From positions 1-64,000 of the forward strand of contig VFZE01000031.1 in the NCBI GenBank assembly GCA_016871315.1: DNA of 64,000 nucleotides, read 5' to 3'. Below the pieces are notes generated by a model, which worked only from the letters and a program-made list of their open reading frames with translations, ran no database searches and had not been told where the DNA came from. Origin of the DNA: Acidimicrobiia bacterium (lineage in GTDB: Bacteria > Acidobacteriota > Terriglobia > Bryobacterales > Bryobacteraceae). This document shows, in pieces, positions 1 to 8,747 of the stretch; position 1 is the first letter of the stretch; every line of letters begins with the position of its first letter. A program made the translations under genes and the position numbers.

Positions 1-854
1 AAACCCAACCTTGCCTGCACCGCTCACTCTAAGCGTCCCAACGCGCAAGTCGACATCCCGCCAGGTCAAAAAGTAGAGTTCCCTCTTGCGTAGGCCGGTC
101 AATAATAGAGTCGCGAAAACGGCCTTCTTGAAGGCGTCGCAGCGGGCGAAGATTGCATCGAGTTCGGCTTGAGTGTACGTCGATGGTCGGCCACCGGCTT
201 TCTGCTTGGCATCGCGAAGTTTCTTGCAGCGAGCGCACGGGTTACGATCTTCAAACCCCGCTCGTTGATCAGATAGTAGAAGAAAGTCCGCAATGTGCCG
301 ACCTCGAAGTTCACCGTCGGCGCCGTAATAAGCCGGTCATGACGCGCGCTCTTCTCCTGGCGGCGCTGAATCTTGTACTCGTCGATGTCCGCCCGCGAGA
401 TTGCTTCTACGACTTTTTTGTGGCCCAAATGCCGTTGGAAGTGCTCCAGTACTTGGCGGTACCGGCGGACCGTTTCCGGCTTGTCGGGTGAATGCGCCGC
501 CACATGGGCCAGGAAAAGATTGACGGCATCAGCTATCGGAGTCCGAACGTCATTAGGGTTCTGCTCCGGGGACGACGCTGCAGGCTGGTTCGAAGCCGAC
601 TTGTTGCCGTTCCCGTCAAGCACGAGGGCGCCTGCGATTTCGGCTTGCTTACGTTTCTGCGCCTGAAGCGCCTGGGCGGGCGTGAGGCCGGCAAACTCAC
701 GGCGGCGGCGACCGGATTCGCGCCAGTCAAGAAAATACCCGCCCGGTCTTTCGTCCCAGACGTAGCGTTTGCCGTTCCGTTCCAAAGACACGAACTTCCA
801 AAGGCCGTCTACCCGAACTTTCTTTACGATTCGAACCGAACGTTTCAGGATCAT
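1..854 (-). pseudogene. tyrosine recombinase/phage-type integrase, frameshifted and cut by window edge
   Basis: Starts at an ATG at 854 with GGAGG about 6 nt upstream. Residues 1-80 are basic with an Arg-rich stretch; residues about 105-205 are a SAM-like core-binding domain of tyrosine recombinases, with IADAVNLFLAHV and ETVRRYRQVLEHF. The original frame loses similarity after INERGLKIV near 241-246. A one-base change of frame there restores an integrase-like sequence: NPCARCKKLRDAKQKAGGRP, then QAELDAIFARC, then LLLTGLRKREL, which carries the box I catalytic Arg, then TWRDVDL. This second frame stays open to base 1. The gene is therefore disrupted by a single frameshift, or the read has an error there. 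The His-x-x-Arg and Tyr boxes would lie outside the window. It sits directly beside the 3' end of tRNA-Gln, the usual position for an island integrase. Confidence 0.8.
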
Positions 855-897
855 AGACCACCTCCGCGAGGCGGGAGCCCTTGTCCAGAAAACGCTT

Positions 898-927
898 GGT
901 GTCCAATTTTGTCAAAACATGGACACC
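898..927. promoter_or_regulatory. inverted repeat upstream of the integrase
   Basis: GGTGTCCA at 898-905 and TGGACACC at 920-927 form a perfect 8-bp inverted repeat with a 14-nt spacer. A further TTGTCCA-like half lies about 26 bp to the left, near 881. The site lies between the integrase start (854) and the tRNA 3' end (981). It could be an operator, an arm-type integrase/excisionase binding site, or the end of an inserted element. The sequence alone does not separate these. Confidence 0.4.
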
Positions 928-980
928 ATGAACGGATGCGGTCTTGAAAGTGATTGTTTCTAAAAGGGGATGCCGGGAAG

Positions 981-1054
981 TGGCTGGGAGGCAGGGATTC
1001 GAACCCCGATAGGCGGATCCAGAGTCCGCAGTCTTACCGTTAGACGACCTCCCA
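981..1054 (-). tRNA. tRNA-Gln (anticodon CUG), CCA encoded
   Basis: On the minus strand a full cloverleaf folds: acceptor TGGGAGG/CCTCCCA, D-stem GTCT/AGAC, anticodon stem GCGGA/TCCGC with loop CTCTGGA giving anticodon CTG, 4-nt variable loop, and T-arm CGGGG-TTCGAAT-CCCTG with one G-T pair. Discriminator G and CCA (981-983) are encoded. The 5' end lies only 15 bp after the stop codon of the sugar isomerase-like gene, so it may be co-transcribed with it or use a promoter inside that gene. Its 3' end faces the broken integrase. Confidence 0.95.
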
Positions 1055-1069
1055 GTGGAGGGACAACCC

Positions 1070-2146
1070 CTATTTTATCACCGCGCCGGCCGACTGCGTA
1101 ATGCCGAGAATGCGGCGGTTCCGCTCGGCGTCGCTGGCGGCGCCGGCGAAGTCGTCAAAGGCCTTGGCGGGGGTCTCAATCAGCATCGAGGCGATGAAAG
1201 GCGCTCCTTCGGCGGCACCCTGGGCGGCATCCTTGTAGCAGCACTCCCACTCCAGCACGGCCCAGGAACTGTAGCCGACGGCGGTGAGCCGGGTGAAGAC
1301 TTGCTTGAAGTCGACCTGGCCATCGCCGAGGCTGCGGAAGCGGCCCGGGCGCTGCTTCCAGTCGGCGTAACCGCCATAAACGCCCGCGCGGCCGGAGGGG
1401 CGGTACTCGGCATCCTTGACGTGGAACGCCTTGATGAATTCCCCGTAAATATCGATGTGTTCGATGTAGTCCAGGCACTGCAGGATATAGTGCGACGGAT
1501 CGTAGTTGATGCAGACGCGGCTGTGGTTGCCGGTGGCCGCGCGGAACCTCTCAAACGAGAGGCCGTCGTGGAGATCTTCTCCAGGGTGGATTTCGTAGCA
1601 GAGGTCCTGGCCGTGCTGATCGGCGAAGTCGAGGATCGGCTTCCAGCGGCGCGCCAGCTCGGCAAAGCCTTCCTCCACCAGGCCGGCCGGGCGCTGCGGC
1701 CATGGATAGACGGTGGGCCACAGCAGAGCGCCACTGAAGGTAGGGACCGCGCTGAGGCCGAGATTGGCGGAAGCGCGGATGACCAGCTTCATCTGCTCAA
1801 CGGCCCATTCGGCGCGGGCCTTGGAGTTGCCCCGCACACTCGGATCGGCAAATGCGTCAAACAGTTCATCGTAGGCCGGATGAACCGCCACAAGCTGGCC
1901 CTGCAGATGACAACTCAATTCGGTGATCGCTAGCCCGTTGCACTGGCCCTGGAGTTCATCGCAATAGGCCTTGGATTCAGCGGCCTTCCTGACGTCCATC
2001 ACGCGGCCGTCCCAACTGGGAAGCTGAGCGCCGAGGTAGCCGAGCGACTTCGCCCAGGCCGTGATGTTGGGCAGGTTGTTGAACGGGGCGGCATCGCCCA
2101 TGAACTGGGCAAGAAAAATAGCGGGACCTTTGATCTGCGGCATCAC
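1070..2146 (-). CDS. sugar phosphate isomerase/epimerase (xylose isomerase-like TIM barrel)
   Basis: A 358-aa protein of the AP-endonuclease-2/xylose-isomerase-like fold. Likely metal ligands sit at strand ends: Glu in CYEIHPGED, Asp/His in YDPSHY, His in AFHVKDAEY and the late Glu in AVLEWE. No signal peptide, so cytoplasmic. Members usually isomerise or epimerise keto-sugars or inositol derivatives; the substrate here cannot be read from sequence. The N-terminus begins MMPQIKGPAIFLAQF, so the second Met is equally possible. The stop codon (TAG) is followed after 15 bp by tRNA-Gln. The next upstream gene, a small secreted protein, is 117 bp away on the same strand. Confidence 0.85.
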   Translation of the reverse strand: MMPQIKGPAIFLAQFMGDAAPFNNLPNITAWAKSLGYLGAQLPSWDGRVMDVRKAAESKAYCDELQGQCNGLAITELSCHLQGQLVAVHPAYDELFDAFADPSVRGNSKARAEWAVEQMKLVIRASANLGLSAVPTFSGALLWPTVYPWPQRPAGLVEEGFAELARRWKPILDFADQHGQDLCYEIHPGEDLHDGLSFERFRAATGNHSRVCINYDPSHYILQCLDYIEHIDIYGEFIKAFHVKDAEYRPSGRAGVYGGYADWKQRPGRFRSLGDGQVDFKQVFTRLTAVGYSSWAVLEWECCYKDAAQGAAEGAPFIASMLIETPAKAFDDFAGAASDAERNRRILGITQSAGAVIK

Positions 2147-2263
2147 TTTCCGATTATACGCCGATCAAAGGCCCCGCCGGTTCACGATGGGAAAGGCCCG
2201 TTACCCTTGGCGTCTCTGCTTTCCCTCTGGCGCATCCAGACAAACGGGCCGTGGTTTGGCAGC

Positions 2264-2485
2264 CTACTGCGGAATCACGACCACGCAGGGACCAAAGGAG
2301 TCACCATGACTTCTCACGTGCGCATCTGCCGCCTTCGGGGTCAGCTCCATCTCCCACATGTTCTCGGGGTTGTTGGGCTGATAGTGACAGATCAGAACCC
2401 TCTCCGGCCTCGCGGCCTGCAACCCGTGAAAAACAGGCAGGCCGAGCATCAGGGCGGCTGCCGCAAGAATCTCAGTCAGTTTCAT
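2264..2485 (-). CDS. small secreted protein with a CH-x-HGD-x-GPC type motif
   Basis: 73 aa. The start is fixed by a strong ribosome-binding site (TAAGGAGG, about 10 nt upstream). Residues 1-24 form a signal peptide (hydrophobic AAAALMLGLPVF, cleavage near LQAA). The mature part is RVLICHYQPNNPENMWEMEL, then LTPKAADAHVRSHGDSFGPC. The pattern 'hCH-x-PPGNP-x8-h-x-hs-x-x-A-h-x-AH-x-x-HGD-x-x-GpC' recurs as a small module in many secreted bacterial proteins. Here it is almost the whole mature protein, with two Cys that could pair and three His. Function unknown; an exported structural or binding module is the most that can be said. Confidence 0.75.
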   Translation of the reverse strand: MKLTEILAAAALMLGLPVFHGLQAARPERVLICHYQPNNPENMWEMELTPKAADAHVRSHGDSFGPCVVVIPQ

Positions 2486-2580
2486 TTACTCTTCTACCTC
2501 CTTAGGTAGAATTACCAGTGAACTGCGGGAAAAGAAATGGAGAAGTAGTACCAAAAGCAATCGGAGAATCGCTTAGGCGT

Positions 2581-2597
2581 GGCTAAGAGGATTAGCC
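2581..2597. other. hairpin in intergenic 2486-2632
   Basis: GGCTAA-GAGGA-TTAGCC forms a 6-bp stem. It competes with an overlapping CTTAG...CTAAG pair just to its left. The 147-bp gap holds no gene. It lies downstream of the amidohydrolase and upstream of the small secreted protein, both on the minus strand, so the hairpin could end the first or lie in the leader of the second. There is no T-run, so it is a weak terminator candidate. Confidence 0.3.
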
Positions 2598-2632
2598 TGC
2601 ACCTTCTTAGGGAGTTTCCCTCAGGAACCTGC

Positions 2633-4342
2633 CTATCTCATTGCAAACACGGAAGGATCTCCGTACACTAAACGGCCGCCTACAACCGTCGCCACTGCCT
2701 CAATCTCCTGAATCTCGTCCTCCGGCACCGTGAGAAAATCCCGGCTAAGTAAGGTAAAATCTGCCAGCTTGCCAGGCTCGATGCTGCCCTTCACGTTTTC
2801 CTCGAACGTCAGCCATGCTCCGTTGAGCGTCCACATCCTGAGCGCTTCCTCGCGTGTAATCTTCTGTTCCGGATTCAGGATGCGTCCGTCGGCCATCTTA
2901 CGGCTGATGGCCATCCACATGGAATAGAAGGGATGGTAGGCGTTGATCGCCCGCCGCGCATCGTATCGGATCATGTGATCGGAGCCGCCGGCCACGACAA
3001 TGCCGGCATCGAGCATCGTGCGCAATGGCTGAAACCAATTTGAGCGATCCGGCCCGAAGACGGTAGCCAGGGCTGGACCGTCGAAGTGGAACCACTGCGG
3101 CTGGCAGTCGAAGGCGACGCCCAGCCGCGCGGCGCGGCGGATCGCCTCGGCGTTTGGGAAATTGCCATGGGTCACGGTAAAACGCTTGCCCTTGATGGGA
3201 GTTTCCTTGTCCACGGCTTCGTAAGCGTCCAGCAGCGCATCGGTGGCGCCGCCGCCGGTGGTGTGCGAAGTCATCTGCCAGCCGAGCCGGCTGGCCGTGC
3301 GCGCCATCTCGATGAGATTCTCGCGAGGCACATTAAGAACGCCGCGATAGTCGGGGTCGACGTAGCCATAGACCTGCGTATGCTCGCCGTAGGGCTCGCG
3401 CAGATAGGCGGTACCGATGAGGATGCCTCCATCGACGATGGTCTTGATGGCGCCGACTCGGAACCACTCATCGCCGAAGCCGGTGACAAACGGGATGGCT
3501 TCGATTTCCCGACGAACCTCCTCCGGCTTGCCTTGCGCGCTGATCAGCTGGGTGACGGAGGTGCGCACGGTCATCTTGCCGCGGCGGTGCAGTTCCTGAT
3601 AGGTGCGGAAGCCTTCGGCGCGCTGGCCGCGGTCGATCGTGGAGGTGATGCCCACTTTGATATAGGCCTGCTGCATGGATTCCAGGGCGCGCAGCCGCTC
3701 CTCATCGGTGAAGCCGCGCGAGGCGCGCAACGGGCCAAGCAGTTGACCGGCACCCAGGATGAGACCTGTGGGTTCGCCTTTCTGGTCACGGATGATCTTG
3801 CCGTTGGCGGGCTCCTTGGTTTCCTTCGTGATGCCCAGCTTTTTCAGCAGGGCGGAATTGAGCACACTGGCGTAGCCGTTGTCGGTCATCGCCTCACGGC
3901 CGGCGGAGGCGGCGTCGAGTTCATAGCGCGTCGGGTAACGGCGCTCGGCGAGCCGCGTCGAATAGACCTTCGGAACAAACAGTACGCGCCCGGCCGGCGC
4001 CGAGGCGGCCAGCTTTTTGATATAGGCCTGCACTTCCGGGATGGTGTTCATCACCGGCACCGGGCCGTCGAATTCGCTCAGCGCGGCGCCGATGGGATGC
4101 GTGTGTGAGTCGTTCAGGCCGGGGGTTACAGTTCGGCCGCGTAGATCGACACGCGGCGTTCCTGGCTTGGCCGCGGCGAGCACCCCGGTATTCGAGCCGA
4201 CTTGCGCGAACCGGCCGTTTTCGACTAAAAACGCCTCCGCCAGCGGACGCCCGCTAGAAAGCGTGATCACCTTGCCGTTGTGGTAGACCGCGTCGGCGGC
4301 GGGCAGCGCGAGCGCCCACAGGGCCACAAGCAAGCGCCTCAT
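2633..4342 (-). CDS. exported amidohydrolase (YtcJ/Amidohydro_3 type)
   Basis: 569 aa from the ATG at 4342, chosen because it overlaps the msrB stop as ATGA and opens a clean signal peptide ([18 protein letters not shown]). An in-frame upstream start at 4402 would bury the signal. The metal-dependent hydrolase pattern is clear: HxH in [11 protein letters not shown] at about residue 80, a late His in [11 protein letters not shown], and the catalytic Asp region [10 protein letters not shown]. The C-terminal [14 protein letters not shown] stretch is the usual amidohydrolase beta-sandwich closure. Such proteins hydrolyse amides, imides or N-formyl groups; the substrate is unknown. Translational coupling to the lipoprotein MsrB suggests both act outside the inner membrane. 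Confidence 0.85.
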   Translation of the reverse strand: MRRLLVALWALALPAADAVYHNGKVITLSSGRPLAEAFLVENGRFAQVGSNTGVLAAAKPGTPRVDLRGRTVTPGLNDSHTHPIGAALSEFDGPVPVMNTIPEVQAYIKKLAASAPAGRVLFVPKVYSTRLAERRYPTRYELDAASAGREAMTDNGYASVLNSALLKKLGITKETKEPANGKIIRDQKGEPTGLILGAGQLLGPLRASRGFTDEERLRALESMQQAYIKVGITSTIDRGQRAEGFRTYQELHRRGKMTVRTSVTQLISAQGKPEEVRREIEAIPFVTGFGDEWFRVGAIKTIVDGGILIGTAYLREPYGEHTQVYGYVDPDYRGVLNVPRENLIEMARTASRLGWQMTSHTTGGGATDALLDAYEAVDKETPIKGKRFTVTHGNFPNAEAIRRAARLGVAFDCQPQWFHFDGPALATVFGPDRSNWFQPLRTMLDAGIVVAGGSDHMIRYDARRAINAYHPFYSMWMAISRKMADGRILNPEQKITREEALRMWTLNGAWLTFEENVKGSIEPGKLADFTLLSRDFLTVPEDEIQEIEAVATVVGGRLVYGDPSVFAMR

Positions 4343-4920
4343 TTGGCTTGCGCCTTGCCTTTCGCCTGCGGCACAAACTCGAGCGAGGCGGAGTTCATGC
4401 AATAGCGCAGCCCGGTGGGCGCCGGACCATCGGGAAAGAGGTGACCCAGGTGGCCGTCACATCGCCTGCAGAGCACCTCCTCGCGCACCATCCCGTAGCT
4501 GACGTCGCGCTCCACATATAGGTTCTCCTCGGCGGCGGGGGCGTAGAAGCTCGGCCAGCCTGTTCCCGAGTCGAACTTCGTCTCGGCGCGGAACAGCACG
4601 GTCCCGCAGCCCCGGCAGCGGTAAAGGCCGTCTTCATAGTGCTTGTTGTACTTGCCGGTGAAGGCCATCTCGGTGCCTTTCCGGCGGAGCACTTCGTAGG
4701 ATGGCGGCGTCAGCCGTTCGCGCCATTCGGTGTCGCTTAGCACAACCTTGTCGACGGTGGCGGCGCCGGCCGGTTCGCCATCCTCGGAGAATTCGGTGAC
4801 CAGAACTTTTTCCACGGGCGCAGGCTCCTTTGCATGTGGGGTGTTGCGCACGATCTCCTGCTTCGGACTGTCCGCGCAAGCCGCGAGCAGCAATACCAGC
4901 AGAAGGGCGACGCTGTTCAC
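4339..4920 (-). CDS. msrB: peptide-methionine (R)-S-oxide reductase, lipoprotein
   Basis: 193 aa. Residues 1-15 are a lipoprotein signal with lipobox LAAC (Cys15), so the enzyme is predicted to be membrane-anchored outside the cytoplasm, unlike the common cytosolic MsrB. The MsrB domain spans about residues 65-185. It has the two zinc CxxC pairs (CRGCG and [12 protein letters not shown]), the GTGWPSFY loop, and the catalytic Cys in [11 protein letters not shown]. It repairs R-methionine sulfoxide in proteins, with electrons probably supplied by an exported thioredoxin-like partner that is not in this window. It overlaps the downstream amidohydrolase by 4 bp. Confidence 0.95.
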   Translation of the reverse strand: MNSVALLLVLLLAACADSPKQEIVRNTPHAKEPAPVEKVLVTEFSEDGEPAGAATVDKVVLSDTEWRERLTPPSYEVLRRKGTEMAFTGKYNKHYEDGLYRCRGCGTVLFRAETKFDSGTGWPSFYAPAAEENLYVERDVSYGMVREEVLCRRCDGHLGHLFPDGPAPTGLRYCMNSASLEFVPQAKGKAQAK

Positions 4921-4949
4921 CCCCTCATTATCCTCAACCGTGGGCCGGT

Positions 4950-7900
4950 TCAGAAGGAGAGACGGCCTGTGAACTGGACTTGGCGCGGCGTCCAGTAGGA
5001 AGTCTGAAGCTGCATGATCCCGTCGGTAGTGCCCGGGTTGGTCAGCCCCTGAATGTTGAACGCGTTAAAGGCATCAATGTTGAACCGCAGCCGGAATCGC
5101 TCCGTCAGAGCGAACTCCTTGTACAGCGAGACGTCGGTCTGGATGTTCTTCGGCCCCTGCAGCACCATCGCATTGAAGGGATTGGCTCCGGCCGGACCCG
5201 GCGCGTAGGCGGTAACCACCTGCTGACCGTTGGACAGGCGCACCGGCACGTTATTGTTCCCGAAGTTCGGCTGGCCGGGCGTGTTGTTGATGGGCGCCAG
5301 ATAAGGCTGATAACCGGATGGAACACCTTGCACGCCGCGGTTAGAGGCGTTGATGACGGTCGGGGGCAGGTAGCCGTTGAACCACATGTAGGCCTGACGG
5401 CAGACGCCGGAGCGGCAATCGGTAACAGGCGCGGAATCCTTGTAAAGCTGGATGGGATTGGTGGCGCCCCAATTGGAGGCGGCAACCTGGAAGGACTGCG
5501 AAACCACCGTGCCGGCGAAGGCGACCTGATAGCCGCCGATGAGGGCGTCGAGGAACCGGTTGCTGCTTCTCAGGAATTTGCGGCCCTTGCCGAAGGGGAT
5601 ATCGACAATGCCGTTGAAGGAAATCCTGTGGAGCGGGATCGCCGTATCGGGACGGTAGTTCTGCCAGCGGTTGAATTCGCGGCTCGGCTCGAACAGCGTG
5701 CCGACATTCATGCCCTCGGGAATCGTGCCTGGCGCGTAAATCGCCGCTGGATAGAGGATGTTGTCGCGGAACGTGTTGCCTCCGACGCGGAAGGCGCGGG
5801 AGTAGACGTAAAAGACCTGGTATCCGACGCCGTTACGGAAGGGTCTTTGGTAGTTGAACTGCAACGCGCTGTCGTTGGAAAAGCCGAACTTCGTGGACTG
5901 CGTGATGCCGCCCCAGGTGCGGTTGTCGTAAGGACGGGTGGCCACACTGGCGAACCTTCCGGTGGGCTGCACCGCGCCTGTCCTCACCTGCCACACATAG
6001 GCGGAAGGAGCCTCGTTGATCAGATAATTCTGGTCGAGGTTTTCTCCGTGGGTGAAAACGTAGGAGGCGCGGAAGACCGACCCGTCTGAAAGCGGCTGCT
6101 CGATGGTGAAGTTGGCCTCCTGGACGCGCGCCGGAGGATAGTCGGCGCTGGCTCTGGTGCCGGCGCCGATTCCTGGCAGCAGCGCGTCGATGGAGTTGGT
6201 GTTGACGACGTCGCGGGAGTTGACGCCGGTGATCACCGTCAGCGGATTGCGGAGGAGGAAGTTGGGCAGCCCGTCCGGTGATTGAGCGGCGGCAGTGTAA
6301 CTCTGCGAATAGCTGGCGGTGAATGGATAGCCGGCGGTCAGGTAGCGGATCGAGTTCCGGATTGGCACGGGATAAATAAAGGTGCCGTAGCCGCCGCGGA
6401 TGACCATTCCCCGGGGGCCGAATGACGGCACATAGGCGAAGCCGAGGCGCGGCATGACATTCCCGTTGCTGCTGAAAAAGCCGCGCGAGGGCATACCCGC
6501 CTCTTGCATGTTCATGAAATTCACGCCGAGATTGCGCAGGTTGGTGACCAGTGCTTCGTGAGTGAGGCCTTCCTTGACGTAGTAATCCAAGGGACGCGGC
6601 AGCACCAGCGCGTTGTTCTTCACGTCAAAGGCGACCAAATAGTCGTTCGCCGCCCGGGGGGCAGGGTGTGCCTCCCAGCGGACCCCGGCGTTGATCGTCA
6701 ACTTTTGGGTCACGCGCCAGTTGTCCTGGAAATAGGTATCGAACTCGATGAGGGAGCAGTTGTTGAAGGGGGCGTTCCGGTTCTGGCTGAAGCTGGAAGC
6801 AGCACCGAGGAAGAAGTCGGCGTCCTGGTAGCCTGTGTTCGGGCGCGGGTTGAAGTTGGCTCCCGTGGTCGGATCATAGATGGCCGTGGCAAGGGTGGAG
6901 TAACCAATGAGGTCCGGCGAGCGGTCCGACATGTAGCCGAACTTCTCGTGACGGATGCGGTGGCCGAAGGCGAACTGGTGTTTGCCCCAGATCTTGTTCA
7001 GATTCTCGTCGATCGTCGTCAGGCGCTGGCTCATGCCGTAAAGCCACATTGATCCGCCGTAAGGCATGAGCAGATTCGCGCCGATGGCGGGGAAACCGTT
7101 CTGGCCGAAGTTGTTGGGCAGGCCAAACTGCTGTTCATAGTTCTTGTAGGAGACCTCGGGCCCTTCCACATACATGCGCTGCCATTGCATGCTGATGACT
7201 GTCTCGGAGAAAAAGGTGGGAGAAAAGGTTCGAGAATAGCCGAGGGCTCCGCTGATGGTTTGGATCGGGATGCGCTGGTAGCCGGTGGCGCCTTCCGGCA
7301 GCTCGCTGCTGGCGATGTTGGCGGGGGAATTAGAAGGATAGTTGCGCAGAGCCTGTTGCTGCTGGTCTATCTCGGTGAACCGGAAATAGGCGCGATTCTT
7401 CTCGTTGAAAACGTGATCGAGGCGAACCGTGTAGTTCGGCACGGTCTGCTCGGTCGGGTTCTGCCCGTTGAGGTTGAAGTTGACCAGCGGGTTGTCGGCC
7501 GAGTTGGGCAGCGGCGTCGCCGCATAGAGAGTCTTGGCCAGTGGACTAATCCGCGACAGCGGAATCTGGTTGTTGATGAACGGCATGCGCGCATAGTTGT
7601 TCTCCCTGCTCTGCGTCGAGTTCGGGTCATACAACTGCTGCAGAAGGCCGGCATTGTTCACCAGGCCGCTGAAATCACCGCTGCGCATCGGCACCGTGGG
7701 TACCCGCATGAGCTGCTGGCGGGATTGGCGCAGCGAGAACCGTTCATAGGCGTAAAAGAAGAAGGACCGGTTCCGGCCGTTGTATAGCCCTGGAATCAGA
7801 ATCGGGCCCCCGATCGAGGCGCCGAATTCATTCCGGATCAACGGCGGCGCGGAGAAATTCGTTGGATCCTGGCGGGCGCGGGCGATCCCGAAATAGTTGT

Positions 7901-8666
7901 TCCGCGTGGTCTCAAACATCGAGCCATGAAATTCGTTCGTGCCCGACTTGGTGGTGAGAATCACGGTGGCGGGCGTGGCAAACTGGGCGCTGGAGTTGAG
8001 AGTTTCAAAGCGCGCTTCCTGCACCGAGTCCGGGTCGGGCAGCGTCGCCTGCGCCGAATTGGACTCACCGCCGAAGTTGCGATTGGTCATTGGCGCGCCG
8101 TCTTGCGAATACTCCATCGCCTCCTGCATCAGGCCGTTGGCGCGCGTGCCGTTGCCTTCAAGGCCAGGCACGGTTCGCTGCGCCAGACCGAGGATGTTTC
8201 GTCCGTTCTGTGGAAGCTGCTGGATGCGGGCCGCGTCCAGGTGCGTATTCACCGTGCCGCTGTCGTAGGTGGCGAGTTGGATCGTTTCGCCGCTCACCGT
8301 CACCTTTTCGGTCACTTCGCCAACGGTCAACTGCGCGTTGAACACCAGCACCTGGCCGTTTTGGAGCCCTATAGTGGATTCAAACTTCTTCATGCCAGGC
8401 GAAGTGAAGGTAACCTTGTAGGTTCCCGCGAACAGTCCCTTGAGAGCGTAGAATCCGTTCTCGTTGGACAGGGTTTCAATCTTCACCCCCGTGGCCTCAT
8501 TCAACGCCTGCACCGAGCAGGCGGGGATAGCCGCGGATGTGGCATCCTGCACGGTTCCCTGAATCGTGCCCGCGCCGCTCTGTGCCCAGACGGCCACCGT
8601 GGCTGCCAAGAACAAGGCCGCAACGCGCAGTTTACGGCCTGAGAAAGCGAGATCCATGGACTTCAT
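4950..8666 (-). CDS. TonB-dependent receptor-like outer-membrane protein (Oar type) with N-terminal carboxypeptidase-regulatory domain
   Basis: 1238 aa. Start at 8666 is supported by GAGGAGGG about 5-6 nt upstream. A signal peptide ends near VAVWAQ (about residue 30). Residues about 35-115 are the CarboxypepD_reg beta-sandwich ([37 protein letters not shown]). A plug-like segment follows, with [19 protein letters not shown], then [14 protein letters not shown], then a long beta-barrel ending in the aromatic residue of FTGRLSF. This is the Oar/TonB receptor-like family, heavily expanded in Acidobacteria and usually assigned to import of large substrates or polymer fragments. No TonB box is obvious. 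It is divergent from the heptaheme-TPR gene across an 81-bp gap. Confidence 0.9.
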   Translation of the reverse strand: MKSMDLAFSGRKLRVAALFLAATVAVWAQSGAGTIQGTVQDATSAAIPACSVQALNEATGVKIETLSNENGFYALKGLFAGTYKVTFTSPGMKKFESTIGLQNGQVLVFNAQLTVGEVTEKVTVSGETIQLATYDSGTVNTHLDAARIQQLPQNGRNILGLAQRTVPGLEGNGTRANGLMQEAMEYSQDGAPMTNRNFGGESNSAQATLPDPDSVQEARFETLNSSAQFATPATVILTTKSGTNEFHGSMFETTRNNYFGIARARQDPTNFSAPPLIRNEFGASIGGPILIPGLYNGRNRSFFFYAYERFSLRQSRQQLMRVPTVPMRSGDFSGLVNNAGLLQQLYDPNSTQSRENNYARMPFINNQIPLSRISPLAKTLYAATPLPNSADNPLVNFNLNGQNPTEQTVPNYTVRLDHVFNEKNRAYFRFTEIDQQQQALRNYPSNSPANIASSELPEGATGYQRIPIQTISGALGYSRTFSPTFFSETVISMQWQRMYVEGPEVSYKNYEQQFGLPNNFGQNGFPAIGANLLMPYGGSMWLYGMSQRLTTIDENLNKIWGKHQFAFGHRIRHEKFGYMSDRSPDLIGYSTLATAIYDPTTGANFNPRPNTGYQDADFFLGAASSFSQNRNAPFNNCSLIEFDTYFQDNWRVTQKLTINAGVRWEAHPAPRAANDYLVAFDVKNNALVLPRPLDYYVKEGLTHEALVTNLRNLGVNFMNMQEAGMPSRGFFSSNGNVMPRLGFAYVPSFGPRGMVIRGGYGTFIYPVPIRNSIRYLTAGYPFTASYSQSYTAAAQSPDGLPNFLLRNPLTVITGVNSRDVVNTNSIDALLPGIGAGTRASADYPPARVQEANFTIEQPLSDGSVFRASYVFTHGENLDQNYLINEAPSAYVWQVRTGAVQPTGRFASVATRPYDNRTWGGITQSTKFGFSNDSALQFNYQRPFRNGVGYQVFYVYSRAFRVGGNTFRDNILYPAAIYAPGTIPEGMNVGTLFEPSREFNRWQNYRPDTAIPLHRISFNGIVDIPFGKGRKFLRSSNRFLDALIGGYQVAFAGTVVSQSFQVAASNWGATNPIQLYKDSAPVTDCRSGVCRQAYMWFNGYLPPTVINASNRGVQGVPSGYQPYLAPINNTPGQPNFGNNNVPVRLSNGQQVVTAYAPGPAGANPFNAMVLQGPKNIQTDVSLYKEFALTERFRLRFNIDAFNAFNIQGLTNPGTTDGIMQLQTSYWTPRQVQFTGRLSF

Positions 8667-8747
8667 GCGAGCCCTCCTCTGAGAGCAATCGTCGAGAGCA
8701 TATCACAAGAATGGAGCGGCCGAAACATTTGTTAAGATGGGCCACTC

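Noticed and set aside
4830-6089. A 419-codon plus-strand reading frame and other long ones opposite the first receptor (for example 6504-7052, 7185-7787).
   Set aside because: They lie antisense to a gene with a strong RBS, signal peptide and clear domains. They have no motif, and long open antisense frames are normal in GC-rich DNA.
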